From the NCBI GenBank assembly GCA_024742755.1, contig JANSXW010000059.1, positions 1 to 35,530 on the forward strand: a stretch of 35,530 nt of DNA, read 5' to 3'. The notes under the pieces were generated by a model. The model made no database searches. It worked only from the letters and a program-made list of their open reading frames with translations, and was not told the DNA's origin. Within the stretch, counting starts at the first letter, position 1. Each line of letters opens with the position of its first letter. This stretch comes from a bacterium (GTDB lineage: Bacteria > Bacteroidota > Bacteroidia > Chitinophagales > Saprospiraceae). The position numbers and the translations under genes are program-made. This document shows, piece after piece, positions 1 to 7,058 of this stretch.

Positions 1-99
1 GCCGTCATCCTGGCCATATTTGCCGGTCTTGTCCTTTTCCTCATTTACCTCGACAGGAAACTAACCAAATTAGAGAACCAAATTAAGGACAATGATTGA
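1..99 (+). CDS. CcmD-like protein, C-terminal fragment
   Basis: The first 33 codons read as the end of a small membrane protein: a hydrophobic stretch (AVILAIFAGLVLFLIYL) followed by a charged tail (DRKLTKLENQIKDND) and a TGA stop. This layout, one transmembrane helix followed by a LDRK..KLE tail, is typical of the short CcmD-family proteins of Bacteroidota that accompany the cytochrome c haem-export genes. The 5' part lies outside the window, so the start cannot be seen. The stop overlaps the glutamate dehydrogenase start codon by a few bases, so the two are probably co-transcribed. The family call rests on a short tail only. Confidence 0.65.
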   Translation, partial: AVILAIFAGLVLFLIYLDRKLTKLENQIKDND

Positions 100-1528
100 T
101 CTCGAACCGAAATCACAAACGAGCTTCTATCAGAGTGTTCAAAACTACTTTGAAAAAGCAGCACAGCACACAGGCCTGCACCGCGGGCTGCTGGATCAGA
201 TCCGGGAGTGCAACGCCGTTTACCAAATCCGCTTCCCCGTCAAAGTAGGCAATGAGTACAAAGTCATTGAAGCTTACCGCGTGCAGCACAGCCACCACCG
301 CACCCCCACCAAGGGCGGTATCCGTTACAGCAACCACGTCAATCAGGAAGAGGTGATGGCACTGGCAACGCTGATGACTTACAAATGTGCCATCGTGGAC
401 GTACCCTTCGGAGGGGCCAAGGGTGGTGTAAAAATCAACCCGTGGGAATTCACGCCTTCTCAGCTGGAGAAAATCACCCGCCGCTACACCACTGAGCTGG
501 TGCGCCGGAACATGATCGGCCCTTCTGTGGATGTACCTGCGCCCGATTACGGGACCGGCTCCCGGGAGATGGCCTGGATTTACGACACCTACCGCACTTT
601 CAAGGGCGACGACATTGATGCCGCTGGCTGTGTTACGGGCAAACCCGTGAACCAAAGTGGTATCCGTGGCCGGACAGAAGCAACAGGCCGGGGCGTATTC
701 TACGGCATCCGCGAAGCCTGCGATCAGGTGGAGGACATGAAAAAGCTGGGGCTCGAACCGGGCATTGCAGGCAAAAAGATTGTCCTGCAGGGCCTCGGTA
801 ATGTGGGTTCCTACACCGCTACCATCTCACAGGACGAAGGCGACGCGATTATCGTGGGCGTTGGCGAAGTGGAAGGTGCCATCTACAACGAGAAAGGCAT
901 CGACATCCACGAACTGCTGAAGTTCCGGAAGGAAACCGGCTCCATCCTCGGCTTCCCGGGCGCACAAAACCTGGACAAGAAAGACCGTACCCGCGTGCTG
1001 GAGTTCGAATGCGACATCCTGGTCCCTGCGGCCCTGGAGAATCAGATCACGACCGAAAATGCACACCGCATCAAGGCGAAGATCATTGCTGAGGCAGCCA
1101 ACGGCCCGATTACATCTATGGCAGAGGAAGTACTTCTTAAGAATGGCAAGCTGATCATTCCTGACGTCTACCTCAACGCCGGCGGTGTGACCGTATCTTA
1201 CTTTGAATGGCTGAAGAACCTGTCGCACATGCGCTTTGGCCGTATGGAAAAGCGTTTCAATCAGCAAATCAACCAAAACCTGGTAGACCTGATCGAGCGG
1301 ACCACCGGCAAGAGCGTGACCGATCGGGAGCGCATGATGGTGGCCCGCGGGGCGGAAGAAATCGACCTCGTGCGCTCCGGCCTCGAGGAGACGATGATCA
1401 CGGCCTATCAGCAGATTCGGGAGATTATGATGCGCAAGCGCAAGGTGGAAGATCTGCGGACCGCCTCCTTCGTAAGCGCGATCAATAAGATCAGCAGCGA
1501 CTACCTGTCGCTTGGAATTTTCCCATAA
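92..1528 (+). CDS. gdhA: Glu/Leu/Phe/Val dehydrogenase (glutamate dehydrogenase)
   Basis: This 478-residue cytoplasmic enzyme interconverts glutamate and 2-oxoglutarate plus ammonia using NAD(P). The N-terminal half carries the substrate-binding block TPTKGGIRYS (71-80) and the catalytic-lysine motif PFGGAKGG (Lys110), followed by DVPAPDYGT (148-156). The C-terminal half has the Rossmann dinucleotide motif GLGNVG (234-239) and the EAANGP block. It is somewhat longer than the common 420-450 residue forms. The ATG lies inside the last codons of the upstream CcmD-like gene, which supports translational coupling. A strong hairpin follows the stop. Coenzyme preference cannot be read safely. The symbol is by family; other Glu/Leu dehydrogenases share these motifs. 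Confidence 0.93.
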   Translation: MIDLEPKSQTSFYQSVQNYFEKAAQHTGLHRGLLDQIRECNAVYQIRFPVKVGNEYKVIEAYRVQHSHHRTPTKGGIRYSNHVNQEEVMALATLMTYKCAIVDVPFGGAKGGVKINPWEFTPSQLEKITRRYTTELVRRNMIGPSVDVPAPDYGTGSREMAWIYDTYRTFKGDDIDAAGCVTGKPVNQSGIRGRTEATGRGVFYGIREACDQVEDMKKLGLEPGIAGKKIVLQGLGNVGSYTATISQDEGDAIIVGVGEVEGAIYNEKGIDIHELLKFRKETGSILGFPGAQNLDKKDRTRVLEFECDILVPAALENQITTENAHRIKAKIIAEAANGPITSMAEEVLLKNGKLIIPDVYLNAGGVTVSYFEWLKNLSHMRFGRMEKRFNQQINQNLVDLIERTTGKSVTDRERMMVARGAEEIDLVRSGLEETMITAYQQIREIMMRKRKVEDLRTASFVSAINKISSDYLSLGIFP

Positions 1529-1557
1529 ACAGCGGAGCATTCCTCAACTTACAACGT

Positions 1558-1586
1558 ACAGCGGGCACCCAAAATGTGCCCGCTGT
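1558..1586 (+). terminator. Hairpin terminator after the glutamate dehydrogenase
   Basis: A perfect 11-bp stem (ACAGCGGGCAC, 1558-1568, pairing with GTGCCCGCTGT, 1576-1586) closes a 7-base loop about 30 bases after the stop. No T-run follows, which is common in this phylum, so termination is inferred from position and stem strength. Confidence 0.65.
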
Positions 1587-1622
1587 CTAGCTATATACCC
1601 TTAGTATATTTGGCGAAAAGCC

Positions 1623-1661
1623 ATTTTGCAAAATATTTTATTATCAAATACCCCTTTGGGG
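1623..1661. promoter_or_regulatory. Palindromes upstream of the Lrp-family gene
   Basis: Two short dyads lie about 70-105 bases before the Lrp-family start: ATTTTGCAAAAT (1623-1634, a perfect 12-base palindrome) and CCCCTTTGGGG (1651-1661). Lrp/AsnC regulators often bind AT-rich palindromes in front of their own gene, so the first is a candidate autoregulatory site. This is inference from position only. Confidence 0.25.
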
Positions 1662-1728
1662 TTTGCAATTAGCTGTTTTTGTCAATATATTGGAGCGGTT
1701 TTGTAAAAACTGAATAATCAACAGGAAA

Positions 1729-2202
1729 ATGTCGGACAAACTGGACAAAATTGACCTCAAAATTCTGAAAATCCTTCAGGAAAGCAGCAAAATTACGAAC
1801 CTGGAGCTTTCCAAGCGTATTGGTCTTTCGCCCGCTCCCACCCTGGAGCGCGTAAAGAAGCTTGAAAACTCTACCGTAATTGAAAGCTACCACGCCAAGG
1901 TTAATCCGCAGTCAATCGGATTGAATGTAAAGACCTTCGTATTGGTATCCCTGGCCTGGCAAAAGGAAAATGCCCTCAACCACTTCCTTGAGAAAATCAA
2001 GGAAATTGAGGAAATCACGGAATGCTACATCATCACCGGGGAAGCAGACTTCCTGATCAAGATCGTTTGCAAGGACATCCCAACCTACGAAAAACTCTTG
2101 TTCAAGACGCTTTCGCAGATTGACGAAATTGAGCGCCTGAAAACGCTGATGACGCTTTCCACCGTAAAAGACGCCAAAGTCCTACCTTACCGTTACGAGT
2201 AA
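1729..2202 (+). CDS. Lrp/AsnC family transcriptional regulator
   Basis: This 157-residue DNA-binding protein has the standard family size. An N-terminal helix-turn-helix (about residues 10-50, with LELSKRIGLSPAPTLERVKK) is followed by a RAM ligand-binding domain (about 70-150) with the usual EITECYIITGEADFLIKI core. Family members bind amino acids or related metabolites and control nitrogen metabolism genes. Its position directly after glutamate dehydrogenase makes amino-acid-responsive control of that neighbour plausible, but a terminator separates them and the effector is unknown. The ATG is preceded by an A/G-rich stretch (CAGGAAA). Confidence 0.92.
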   Translation: MSDKLDKIDLKILKILQESSKITNLELSKRIGLSPAPTLERVKKLENSTVIESYHAKVNPQSIGLNVKTFVLVSLAWQKENALNHFLEKIKEIEEITECYIITGEADFLIKIVCKDIPTYEKLLFKTLSQIDEIERLKTLMTLSTVKDAKVLPYRYE

Positions 2203-2234
2203 GCGCCCGGCATATTCTAGCTAACACCGAACAC

Positions 2235-2267
2235 AGCCGTTGCTGAATTACCTACAGCAACGGCTTT
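2235..2267 (+). terminator. Rho-independent terminator after the Lrp-family gene
   Basis: A perfect 11-bp stem (AGCCGTTGCTG, 2235-2245, with CAGCAACGGCT, 2255-2265) and a 9-base loop are followed by TTTGCGTTTT. It ends the Lrp transcript and covers the first possible ATG of the next gene, which argues for the later start chosen there. Confidence 0.8.
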
Positions 2268-2295
2268 GCGTTTTGGAGTGGGCTCAACTTCCTCT

Positions 2296-3117
2296 ATGTC
2301 AGCAAAACAACATCACACCATGCTGTGGTCCGTTCGGCCGCCCGGCCGGATGGCGCCCTCCTACCTCTTTGGCACGATGCACGTCAGGGACCACCGCGCC
2401 TATACCTTCTACGAACAAGCCTGCCGCTGCATCGACCAATGTGAAGCGCTGGCCCTGGAGTTCGACCTGGGCAGCATGGATCAGGAAGCACAGGCGGGCT
2501 TGTTGCAACAGGTCCCTGCACAGTCGCTGGAAGCCCTCCTGCCCCCTCGCAAGCTGGAGAAAATCCGGAAGTTCTTCCTGCAGGCGCTGGGTTTGGAAAT
2601 ATTCCCGCTGCGGCAGCTTCCTCCCCTGCTGGTCAGCAACATCATCAACGAGCGCCTGTTGGAAGAAGACCACCCTATGGCGCTGGACGAGATGCTTTGG
2701 CAGTACGCCCGCCGGGCAGACAAAACCATTCTGGGCATAGAAACCTACGAAGAACAGCTGAAGGTGCTGCAGCAGATCCCGCCGGAGGTGCAGGCGCAGT
2801 CAATTGTCGCTATGGCCCGCCGTTTCCGGCAGCACCGGCGGCATTTGCTCCGCCTCGCGGCACTGTACGCAGCGGGCAACCTCCCACAGCTGCACCAATC
2901 CTCTAAGCGCAGCCTTTCCGGCATGCGCTACCCGATGCTATACCGCCGCAATGCCATTATGGCGGAGCGCATCGGAAAGATGTGCGCCGGGCAGCCCGTA
3001 TTTTGCGCGGTTGGCGCTGGCCACCTGTACGGCGGCAGAGGCGTGCTCCGCCTGCTGAAGCAACAAGGGCTCAGCGTCGCCCCTGTGCCTCCTCAATCAA
3101 CGCCCGGTCCTTCTTAG
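2296..3117 (+). CDS. TraB/GumN family protein
   Basis: This 273-residue protein of the TraB/PrgY/GumN superfamily has the family's N-terminal signature (PSYLFGTMHV, 21-30) and the C-terminal block VGAGHLYGGRGVLRLLKQQG. Conserved His and Glu residues in these blocks have led to proposals of metalloprotease-like activity, but the function in bacteria is not settled. Unlike many relatives it shows no signal peptide. An in-frame ATG at 2266 lies inside the terminator of the upstream gene, so 2296 (MSAKQHHTMLW) is preferred. The 3' end overlaps the convergent MmcQ/YjbR gene by 47 bp. Confidence 0.85.
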   Translation: MSAKQHHTMLWSVRPPGRMAPSYLFGTMHVRDHRAYTFYEQACRCIDQCEALALEFDLGSMDQEAQAGLLQQVPAQSLEALLPPRKLEKIRKFFLQALGLEIFPLRQLPPLLVSNIINERLLEEDHPMALDEMLWQYARRADKTILGIETYEEQLKVLQQIPPEVQAQSIVAMARRFRQHRRHLLRLAALYAAGNLPQLHQSSKRSLSGMRYPMLYRRNAIMAERIGKMCAGQPVFCAVGAGHLYGGRGVLRLLKQQGLSVAPVPPQSTPGPS

Positions 3118-3439
3118 GCAGCCCGGAGACCACCAGGTCATAGGAATGATCGATCAGTTGGAGCAGCAGCGCCTCCTCCAGCCCATCTTCGAAGTACACC
3201 GTATTCCAGTGCTTTTTATTCATATGCCATCCCGGGATAATCTGAGGGTGCTCCTCCCGCAACTGCTGAGCCCGCTCCGGGTCACATTTGAGGTTGACCC
3301 GAAAAGCCTCCTCATCCAGCCCGGTAGCGGCAAACATTTTGCCCATCACCTTAAAGACCAGAGTATCCGGCCCAAAGGGAAGGGTCTCCTCCACCCCCGG
3401 CTTATTAAGGCAGTAGGCCCGGAAAGCTTCGATATTCAT
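3071..3439 (-). CDS. MmcQ/YjbR family protein
   Basis: This 122-residue cytoplasmic protein matches the YjbR/CyaY-like fold family: start MNIEAFRAYCLNKPGVEETLPFG (given here in part), then VFKVMGKMFA, LKCDPERAQQLREE, the HMNKKHWNTV block and a C-terminal LIDHSYDLVVSGLPKK. Members are annotated as MmcQ/YjbR 'DNA-binding' proteins, but their real role is poorly known. Length is normal. The last 47 bp overlap the end of the TraB-family gene on the other strand, so the two transcripts are antisense to each other at their 3' ends. Confidence 0.88.
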   Translation of the reverse strand: MNIEAFRAYCLNKPGVEETLPFGPDTLVFKVMGKMFAATGLDEEAFRVNLKCDPERAQQLREEHPQIIPGWHMNKKHWNTVYFEDGLEEALLLQLIDHSYDLVVSGLPKKDRALIEEAQGRR

Positions 3440-3613
3440 GGCGTTGTTTTTCCCTCAAGTTAATCGTTTGCCGCGAAAGCGCAGCAGCAAACGCACCAAA
3501 ATTTGAATGTGATTAGAGCACGTTCGGAACATGTCGCGGAACACGTTAGAGCGGGTGGCGGCTGCCGAAATTGCATGTTCGACGGAGGAGTTTGCGAATT
3601 TCTAGCGTTTTTG

Positions 3614-3667
3614 CTTCCTTTTTTCGCGATGAAAAAAGGAAGAGCCTCACCGGCTTAAGGTGAAGCC
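3614..3667. repeat. Strong hairpin plus adjacent dyad, possible dispersed repeat
   Basis: A perfect 12-bp stem (CTTCCTTTTTTC, 3614-3625; GAAAAAAGGAAG, 3631-3642) closes a 5-base loop (GCGAT). It is followed at once by a second dyad with two alternative pairings (TCACC/GGTGA at 3647-3663 or GGCTT/AAGCC at 3652-3667). The structure lies away from any gene end by more than 170 bases on both sides, so it is not an obvious terminator. Its form fits a dispersed palindromic element, but other copies cannot be looked for here. Confidence 0.45.
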
Positions 3668-3753
3668 CAGTCAAAATCGATTTGCTTCAGCATCTTTTCC
3701 CCCGTTTTCATGAAAAACTTATTTGGTGGGTTTGCCGGGAAAGCGCAGCGACA

Positions 3754-3783
3754 TTTGGCGGCTTGATATTTTTTTTATCTTTG
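3754..3783 (+). promoter_or_regulatory. Bacteroidota-type promoter of tRNA-Arg
   Basis: TTTG (3754-3757) and TATCTTTG (3776-3783) are separated by 18 bases, matching the Bacteroidota sigma consensus TTTG-N(~19)-TAnnTTTG. The predicted start point near 3790 leaves a leader of about 18 bases before the tRNA. Confidence 0.7.
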
Positions 3784-3807
3784 GGGCGTTCAAAACCCAC
3801 CCACACA

Positions 3808-3879
3808 GGCCCCGTAGTTCAAGGGATAGAATAGGTGTTTCCTAAACACTTGATCCAGGTTCGAGTCCTGGCGGGGCCA
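3808..3879 (+). tRNA. tRNA-Arg, anticodon CCU
   Basis: All cloverleaf parts can be paired: acceptor GGCCCCG (3808-3814) with CGGGGCC (3872-3878) plus discriminator A3879; anticodon stem GGTGT/ACACT with one G-U pair around loop TTCCTAA, giving anticodon CCU; T stem CCAGG/CCTGG around TTCGAGT. The anticodon reads AGG (arginine). CCA is not encoded. The last 16 bases plus the next two recur at 3961-3978, so this gene end may have served as an integration site. Confidence 0.95.
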
Positions 3880-3978
3880 CTCTTTGGCCACGGCAGGGCG
3901 AGAAGCCTGTCCCGGTCTAGCGAAGTAGGCCCCAAAGGCCGTCACGTAGCTTTACCGGGAAGTCCTGGCGGGGCCACT
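3864..3978. repeat. 18-bp direct repeats of the tRNA-Arg 3' end (att-like)
   Basis: AGTCCTGGCGGGGCCACT occurs at 3864-3881 (inside the tRNA) and again at 3961-3978. The 79 bases between contain a CCCGGT/ACCGGG dyad (3911-3916, 3954-3959) around an inner GGCC-CCAAA-GGCC hairpin (3928-3940). Duplication of a tRNA 3' end is the classic footprint of integrase-mediated insertion, but no integrase is present and the enclosed segment is very short. It may instead be a palindromic repeat that carries a tRNA tail. Confidence 0.7.
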
Positions 3979-3981
3979 TTG

Positions 3982-4302
3982 CCATCTGTAAAAAAAGGGG
4001 CTTCAGCGCTACTCGCGTAAACATTGCGTAAACATCTACGAAGATGCAGTGTCTGATCGACCCATTTTACAGCATTTGCGCTAAAATGCAATCCTTTTCA
4101 AATTATTTCTTCTTCTCTCTTTCCACCCGTCTTGAAACAACTTTACAGACTATTTGTCAGAACACTGTTGAGCGGTAGCTTTTCCGGTAGCGCGTGCCGC
4201 GGTATCCAGTCCAAAGTACCCGAAGCCAGCAATGTTAAAACAGGAAGAATAAAAAATATTGGGACTCATTCGATGTTTGAGTTTGACAAAACAAAAACAA
4301 AG
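3982..4302. other. Intergenic stretch before the AT-rich lipoprotein
   Basis: No supported gene. The frame of the downstream lipoprotein stays open back to about 4132, but the extra 57 codons show no recognisable sequence and would bury the signal peptide. The base composition changes from mixed to AT-rich near 4240, just before the lipoprotein gene. Confidence 0.4.
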
Positions 4303-5553
4303 ATGAAAAACTACAATTTACTATTAGCGTTCTTTGTCCTATTGGTTGGGTGCCAAAATGATGACGGCGAACCTATTCAGATGGAACCAATAACTCTTAA
4401 TTTTGCCCATGTCACTGTAGATGAAAAATACCTGGAACTTCCTCCAAATGGAGATTTAGCTGATAGTAAAATTTTTATATCCGATCAAGATGGAGCAATC
4501 GTCCTTGAGAATGCTATTGATAATGGAGGTCAGTATTCACTTTCCACAGAAGTTAATGATTCTTCAGAAATAAACAGTTATGACCTTTCTTTAGCGTTCT
4601 TTTTTCAGGAAGAAAACAGGATTAGCGGCTTAATTGAAACCTTTATTGACGTCAAGGATGCCGAAATTCATTTAAAGAGGGCTGGTGTAAATAATATCAC
4701 CCCTTACTATTTGACAATAAAATCGGAAGAATATTTGACTCCTGATATAATGTCAGATGTTGGGTACATTATTGAGTCGAATTTAGAAAATGAATTACGG
4801 ATCCGATTTAATATGCGCTCGAATGATGACAATTTGTATTTCCTGTTGACGGCAGAAGATGGTACAAAAAGGTATTTTCTTAAAGAAAACATCCAATCAG
4901 GGCAATCAGATACTATTGACTTCAACTTTATGGAAGAAGCTGAGTATAAGCTAGATTTCGATCTTCCCAGTATTTCAGGTTTTGAGCTTAAAGCCTACGG
5001 CAAGAAAGATGGTTCAAGTTTGGATAAATATGGGATCTTTAAATTGGGGCTTCACAATCAGAATCAAAGCAATAAGCTTTACTTGCCAGTTAATCTATTC
5101 AATACTTTTCAAACAATGGCATCTTATACTGCAGATGGGAAAGAGTATACTCTTTTTAAAGAAGTCCAGGAATTAGAAGGAAGTATTCGCCTCAGCGAAA
5201 TCCAAGGTGAGTATTTCGGTAATTCGCCAATTGATTTCTTACTTGCGTCAAATTCTGATTATAGCTACTATAAAATAAAATTTAACCTAACAAAAATTAA
5301 CCCTACTGGTGTGAGCCAGACCTTTGACTGGATCGTATATGGCGAGTCAAGCCAAACTGTCGGAGTAAGCCTTCCTAATATATTAGAAAAAATCGGATTG
5401 GAAGATGTAGAGACAGGGGAGTTTAAGATCAGCAACGTAACGATTGAAAAAATTAGTGGTATTTCGTCTTATTCAGAATACATAAATAGCCATACTAATT
5501 CTGATATTAATATTTTCGATATTGCTGAAGCAGTTGAAAGAATGGAATGGTAA
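4303..5553 (+). CDS. Uncharacterised lipoprotein
   Basis: This 416-residue protein starts with a clear lipoprotein signal (MKNYNLLLAFFVLLVGC, lipobox LVGC, Cys17) followed by a short acidic linker. I do not recognise a family. The remainder is rich in beta-strand-like alternation, with many Asn, Asp, Ser and Tyr residues and no repeats or Cys pairs, which suggests an extracytoplasmic beta protein. An upstream in-frame TTG at 4132 is rejected because the signal peptide would then be internal. The gene is markedly AT-rich compared with the flanking core genes and uses AT-ending codons, which suggests recent transfer. It has no partner gene in the same direction. Confidence 0.75.
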   Translation: MKNYNLLLAFFVLLVGCQNDDGEPIQMEPITLNFAHVTVDEKYLELPPNGDLADSKIFISDQDGAIVLENAIDNGGQYSLSTEVNDSSEINSYDLSLAFFFQEENRISGLIETFIDVKDAEIHLKRAGVNNITPYYLTIKSEEYLTPDIMSDVGYIIESNLENELRIRFNMRSNDDNLYFLLTAEDGTKRYFLKENIQSGQSDTIDFNFMEEAEYKLDFDLPSISGFELKAYGKKDGSSLDKYGIFKLGLHNQNQSNKLYLPVNLFNTFQTMASYTADGKEYTLFKEVQELEGSIRLSEIQGEYFGNSPIDFLLASNSDYSYYKIKFNLTKINPTGVSQTFDWIVYGESSQTVGVSLPNILEKIGLEDVETGEFKISNVTIEKISGISSYSEYINSHTNSDINIFDIAEAVERMEW

Positions 5554-5571
5554 GGCCACACTGCCAAAACA

Positions 5572-5853
5572 ATGCCTACGTGCAATGCAGGCGAAAATTT
5601 TGGCACCAACCCTGTTGGCGTATGCCGATATACCGACAGGGAACAGCTGGCTGTTTTGGCACTGGCGGATGGTTTAATGTCCTCAATCGCAACAATCCAG
5701 TCTGTCGCAAATTGTTGCAAGGCCTCCCCTTTCAGCCCTAACTGTAGGGCTCTTCTCTCTAGTTTGCCCCCTTTGGGGTTATGGTCGGGATCCCACTGCA
5801 CTCTGACCTCTGAACTTTTCAGATCGGCTGTCCAGTCCTCTTTACGCTCATAG
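5572..5853 (+). pseudogene. Chimeric ORF made of fragments of two neighbouring genes
   Basis: A 93-codon frame contains FGTNPVGVCRY (5599-5631), identical at DNA level over 33 bp to 9895-9927 in the beta-propeller lipoprotein gene, then three codons (TDR), then EQLAVLALADG (5641-5673), identical over 33 bp to 12479-12511 in the second PP2C phosphatase gene. Both pieces are exactly 11 codons, start and end on codon boundaries, and lie in the same frame as in their source genes. After 5675 the frame runs antisense through the DUF4291 remnant and is not meaningful. I consider it debris from recombination rather than a working gene, though a mosaic assembly error cannot be excluded. Confidence 0.6.
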
Positions 5854-5933
5854 ACTTCCTGCTTGAAAGAAGTATGGACGGCCAGAGAAAGTATCTCATC
5901 GAAGTGTGTTTTTCGGAGTTCACCGGATACTTC
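5675..5933 (-). pseudogene. DUF4291 protein, C-terminal remnant
   Basis: Read on the minus strand, the frame opens after a TAG at 5934-5936 and gives HFDEILSLAVHTSFKQEVYE, then RVQWDPDHNPKGGKLERRAL, then LGLKGEALQQFATDWIVAIE. This matches the C-terminal half of DUF4291 proteins (known pattern VR(I/V)QWDPER..., (I/L)QIGLSGEA, WIV.I.D). The N-terminal half, normally with the YQAY and WIKPSFLWM blocks, is absent, and the C-terminus runs into the antisense of the PP2C-derived fragment. It is therefore a truncated, non-functional remnant. Confidence 0.7.
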
Positions 5934-6084
5934 CTACCGGGCTGCATACTGGCAGATTTCAGAATTCGGGCGTGCAGGAGTTCTTCGTTCGGATTAACGC
6001 CGTTGCCTGCATAAAACAGTAAGCCTGCCAGTACCCACGCTTGCCAAAAAGAGAACTGTTGCAAGTATTTGCTTTTAGAAAACT

Positions 6085-6993
6085 TTATTCCTGAATCGCC
6101 TCCAGCGTTGCCGACTTATGTAAGTATTGCTCACGAATCGTAGGGTTGCCTCGGTAACTAACAGTGGAGAATTCATCGGCTCTTACCTCCAAGTCTCCGG
6201 TAACGTAAATCGAAGCGCTAGAATGATTTCGCGTGTGTAATTTAGCCTCAACCGCTTGTAATTCGGCGATATCGATTTTGCAAAACTCTTCTGTGCTGAC
6301 ATCCACAATTTTTGTTTGGCCTTTTAGTTTCAGGCCTGAATGGTTGCTGGCTGTGATGCCTACTTTATCTGCATCGATGGTTTCAATATTGACTTTGCTG
6401 AATTCATCCGCTTCGATATTGGTATCACCAACATGCCCTAGAATTTCCAAGGTGGCGTTTTTTTGAACATGCACTTCAAGTTCTTTCGATTGTAGCTTCA
6501 AATAAGCGTTTGCGAACTCATCCAATTGTATTCGGAATTTTTCGCTGATCACTTCCTCCTCAAAAACGACAGTTGCGTGGTTGCCCACGTCGATGCCTTC
6601 TAAGGTGGGCACGGCAAGGAGCAACTTGATCGCCTGACTAGGATTGAGGTTTGTGTTATTCATTTTATCTACTTTGAGCACGCGCTTATAGTCTTCCTGG
6701 CCAGTGCTTGCGTAATAATTATCATAGCTGGTACGCAATAAAGCCTGGATATTCTCATCCGTTTCGATTTCTAATTTTGTCTCGCCTATGGTGACATACA
6801 CTTCAAAAAACTCCTCCACTTCCAACATGGAGATAGCTTCGATTGGGTATTCTACTTTGATGATTTTCCCATTGCCCTTTATGCTGTTTTGTTCGATTGT
6901 GACCAGGCTGCTTTTCGCAAAAATCAAAATGCTAAGGATGGATAATCCCATAACGGAAATAGCAGTTAAAAGAATTTTATTGCTGGTTTTCAT
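6085..6993 (-). CDS. Head GIN domain (DUF2807) protein
   Basis: This 302-residue protein has an N-terminal hydrophobic segment (about residues 7-27, ILLTAISVMGLSILSILIFA) with no lipobox, then a DUF2807 beta-helix region: EEFFEVYVTIGETKLEIETD, followed by repeated strands such as LEGIDVGNHATVVFEE, LEVHVQKNATLEILG and AKLHTRNHSSASIYVTG. Proteins of this type are exported or membrane-anchored in Bacteroidota; a precise role is not established. It is the last gene after the ABC ATPase, permease and GntR regulator on the same strand, 65 bp behind the regulator, so it is probably in their transcript. Stress or envelope sensing is conjecture. Confidence 0.8.
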   Translation of the reverse strand: MKTSNKILLTAISVMGLSILSILIFAKSSLVTIEQNSIKGNGKIIKVEYPIEAISMLEVEEFFEVYVTIGETKLEIETDENIQALLRTSYDNYYASTGQEDYKRVLKVDKMNNTNLNPSQAIKLLLAVPTLEGIDVGNHATVVFEEEVISEKFRIQLDEFANAYLKLQSKELEVHVQKNATLEILGHVGDTNIEADEFSKVNIETIDADKVGITASNHSGLKLKGQTKIVDVSTEEFCKIDIAELQAVEAKLHTRNHSSASIYVTGDLEVRADEFSTVSYRGNPTIREQYLHKSATLEAIQE

Positions 6994-7058
6994 GGTTGTT
7001 TATTTTCAGAAGTCAATTGATAAAGAGCATGCTCCAGGACTTGCAATTTACATCCGCT

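Larger units (their letters stand above)
3440..3807. other. Gene-free stretch with hairpins and the tRNA promoter
   Basis: No convincing coding sequence is seen. The first 170 bases are unremarkable. The middle holds a strong U/A-rich hairpin and an adjoining dyad, described separately. The last 60 bases hold the promoter of the tRNA-Arg gene. Confidence 0.6.
5554..6084. other. Region of gene fragments
   Basis: No intact gene is seen. From left to right it holds a short ORF that includes two exact 33-bp copies of parts of downstream genes, the reversed C-terminal part of a DUF4291-type gene, and about 140 bp that read on the minus strand as an unrecognised fragment (including AGNGVNPNEELLHARILKSA) ending near the DUF2807 gene. 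Confidence 0.6.

Noticed and set aside
1605-1612. TATATTTG as promoter of the Lrp-family gene
   Set aside because: It fits the -7 consensus but no -33 element lies at the proper distance and the leader would be over 100 bases; kept out of the feature list.
3961-3979. A second tRNA gene
   Set aside because: Only the 3' T-arm/acceptor part is present; no D-arm or anticodon arm lies upstream of it.
4132-4302. N-terminal extension of the AT-rich lipoprotein from a TTG codon
   Set aside because: A clean lipoprotein signal begins at 4303 and would be internal; the extension has different composition and no recognisable sequence.
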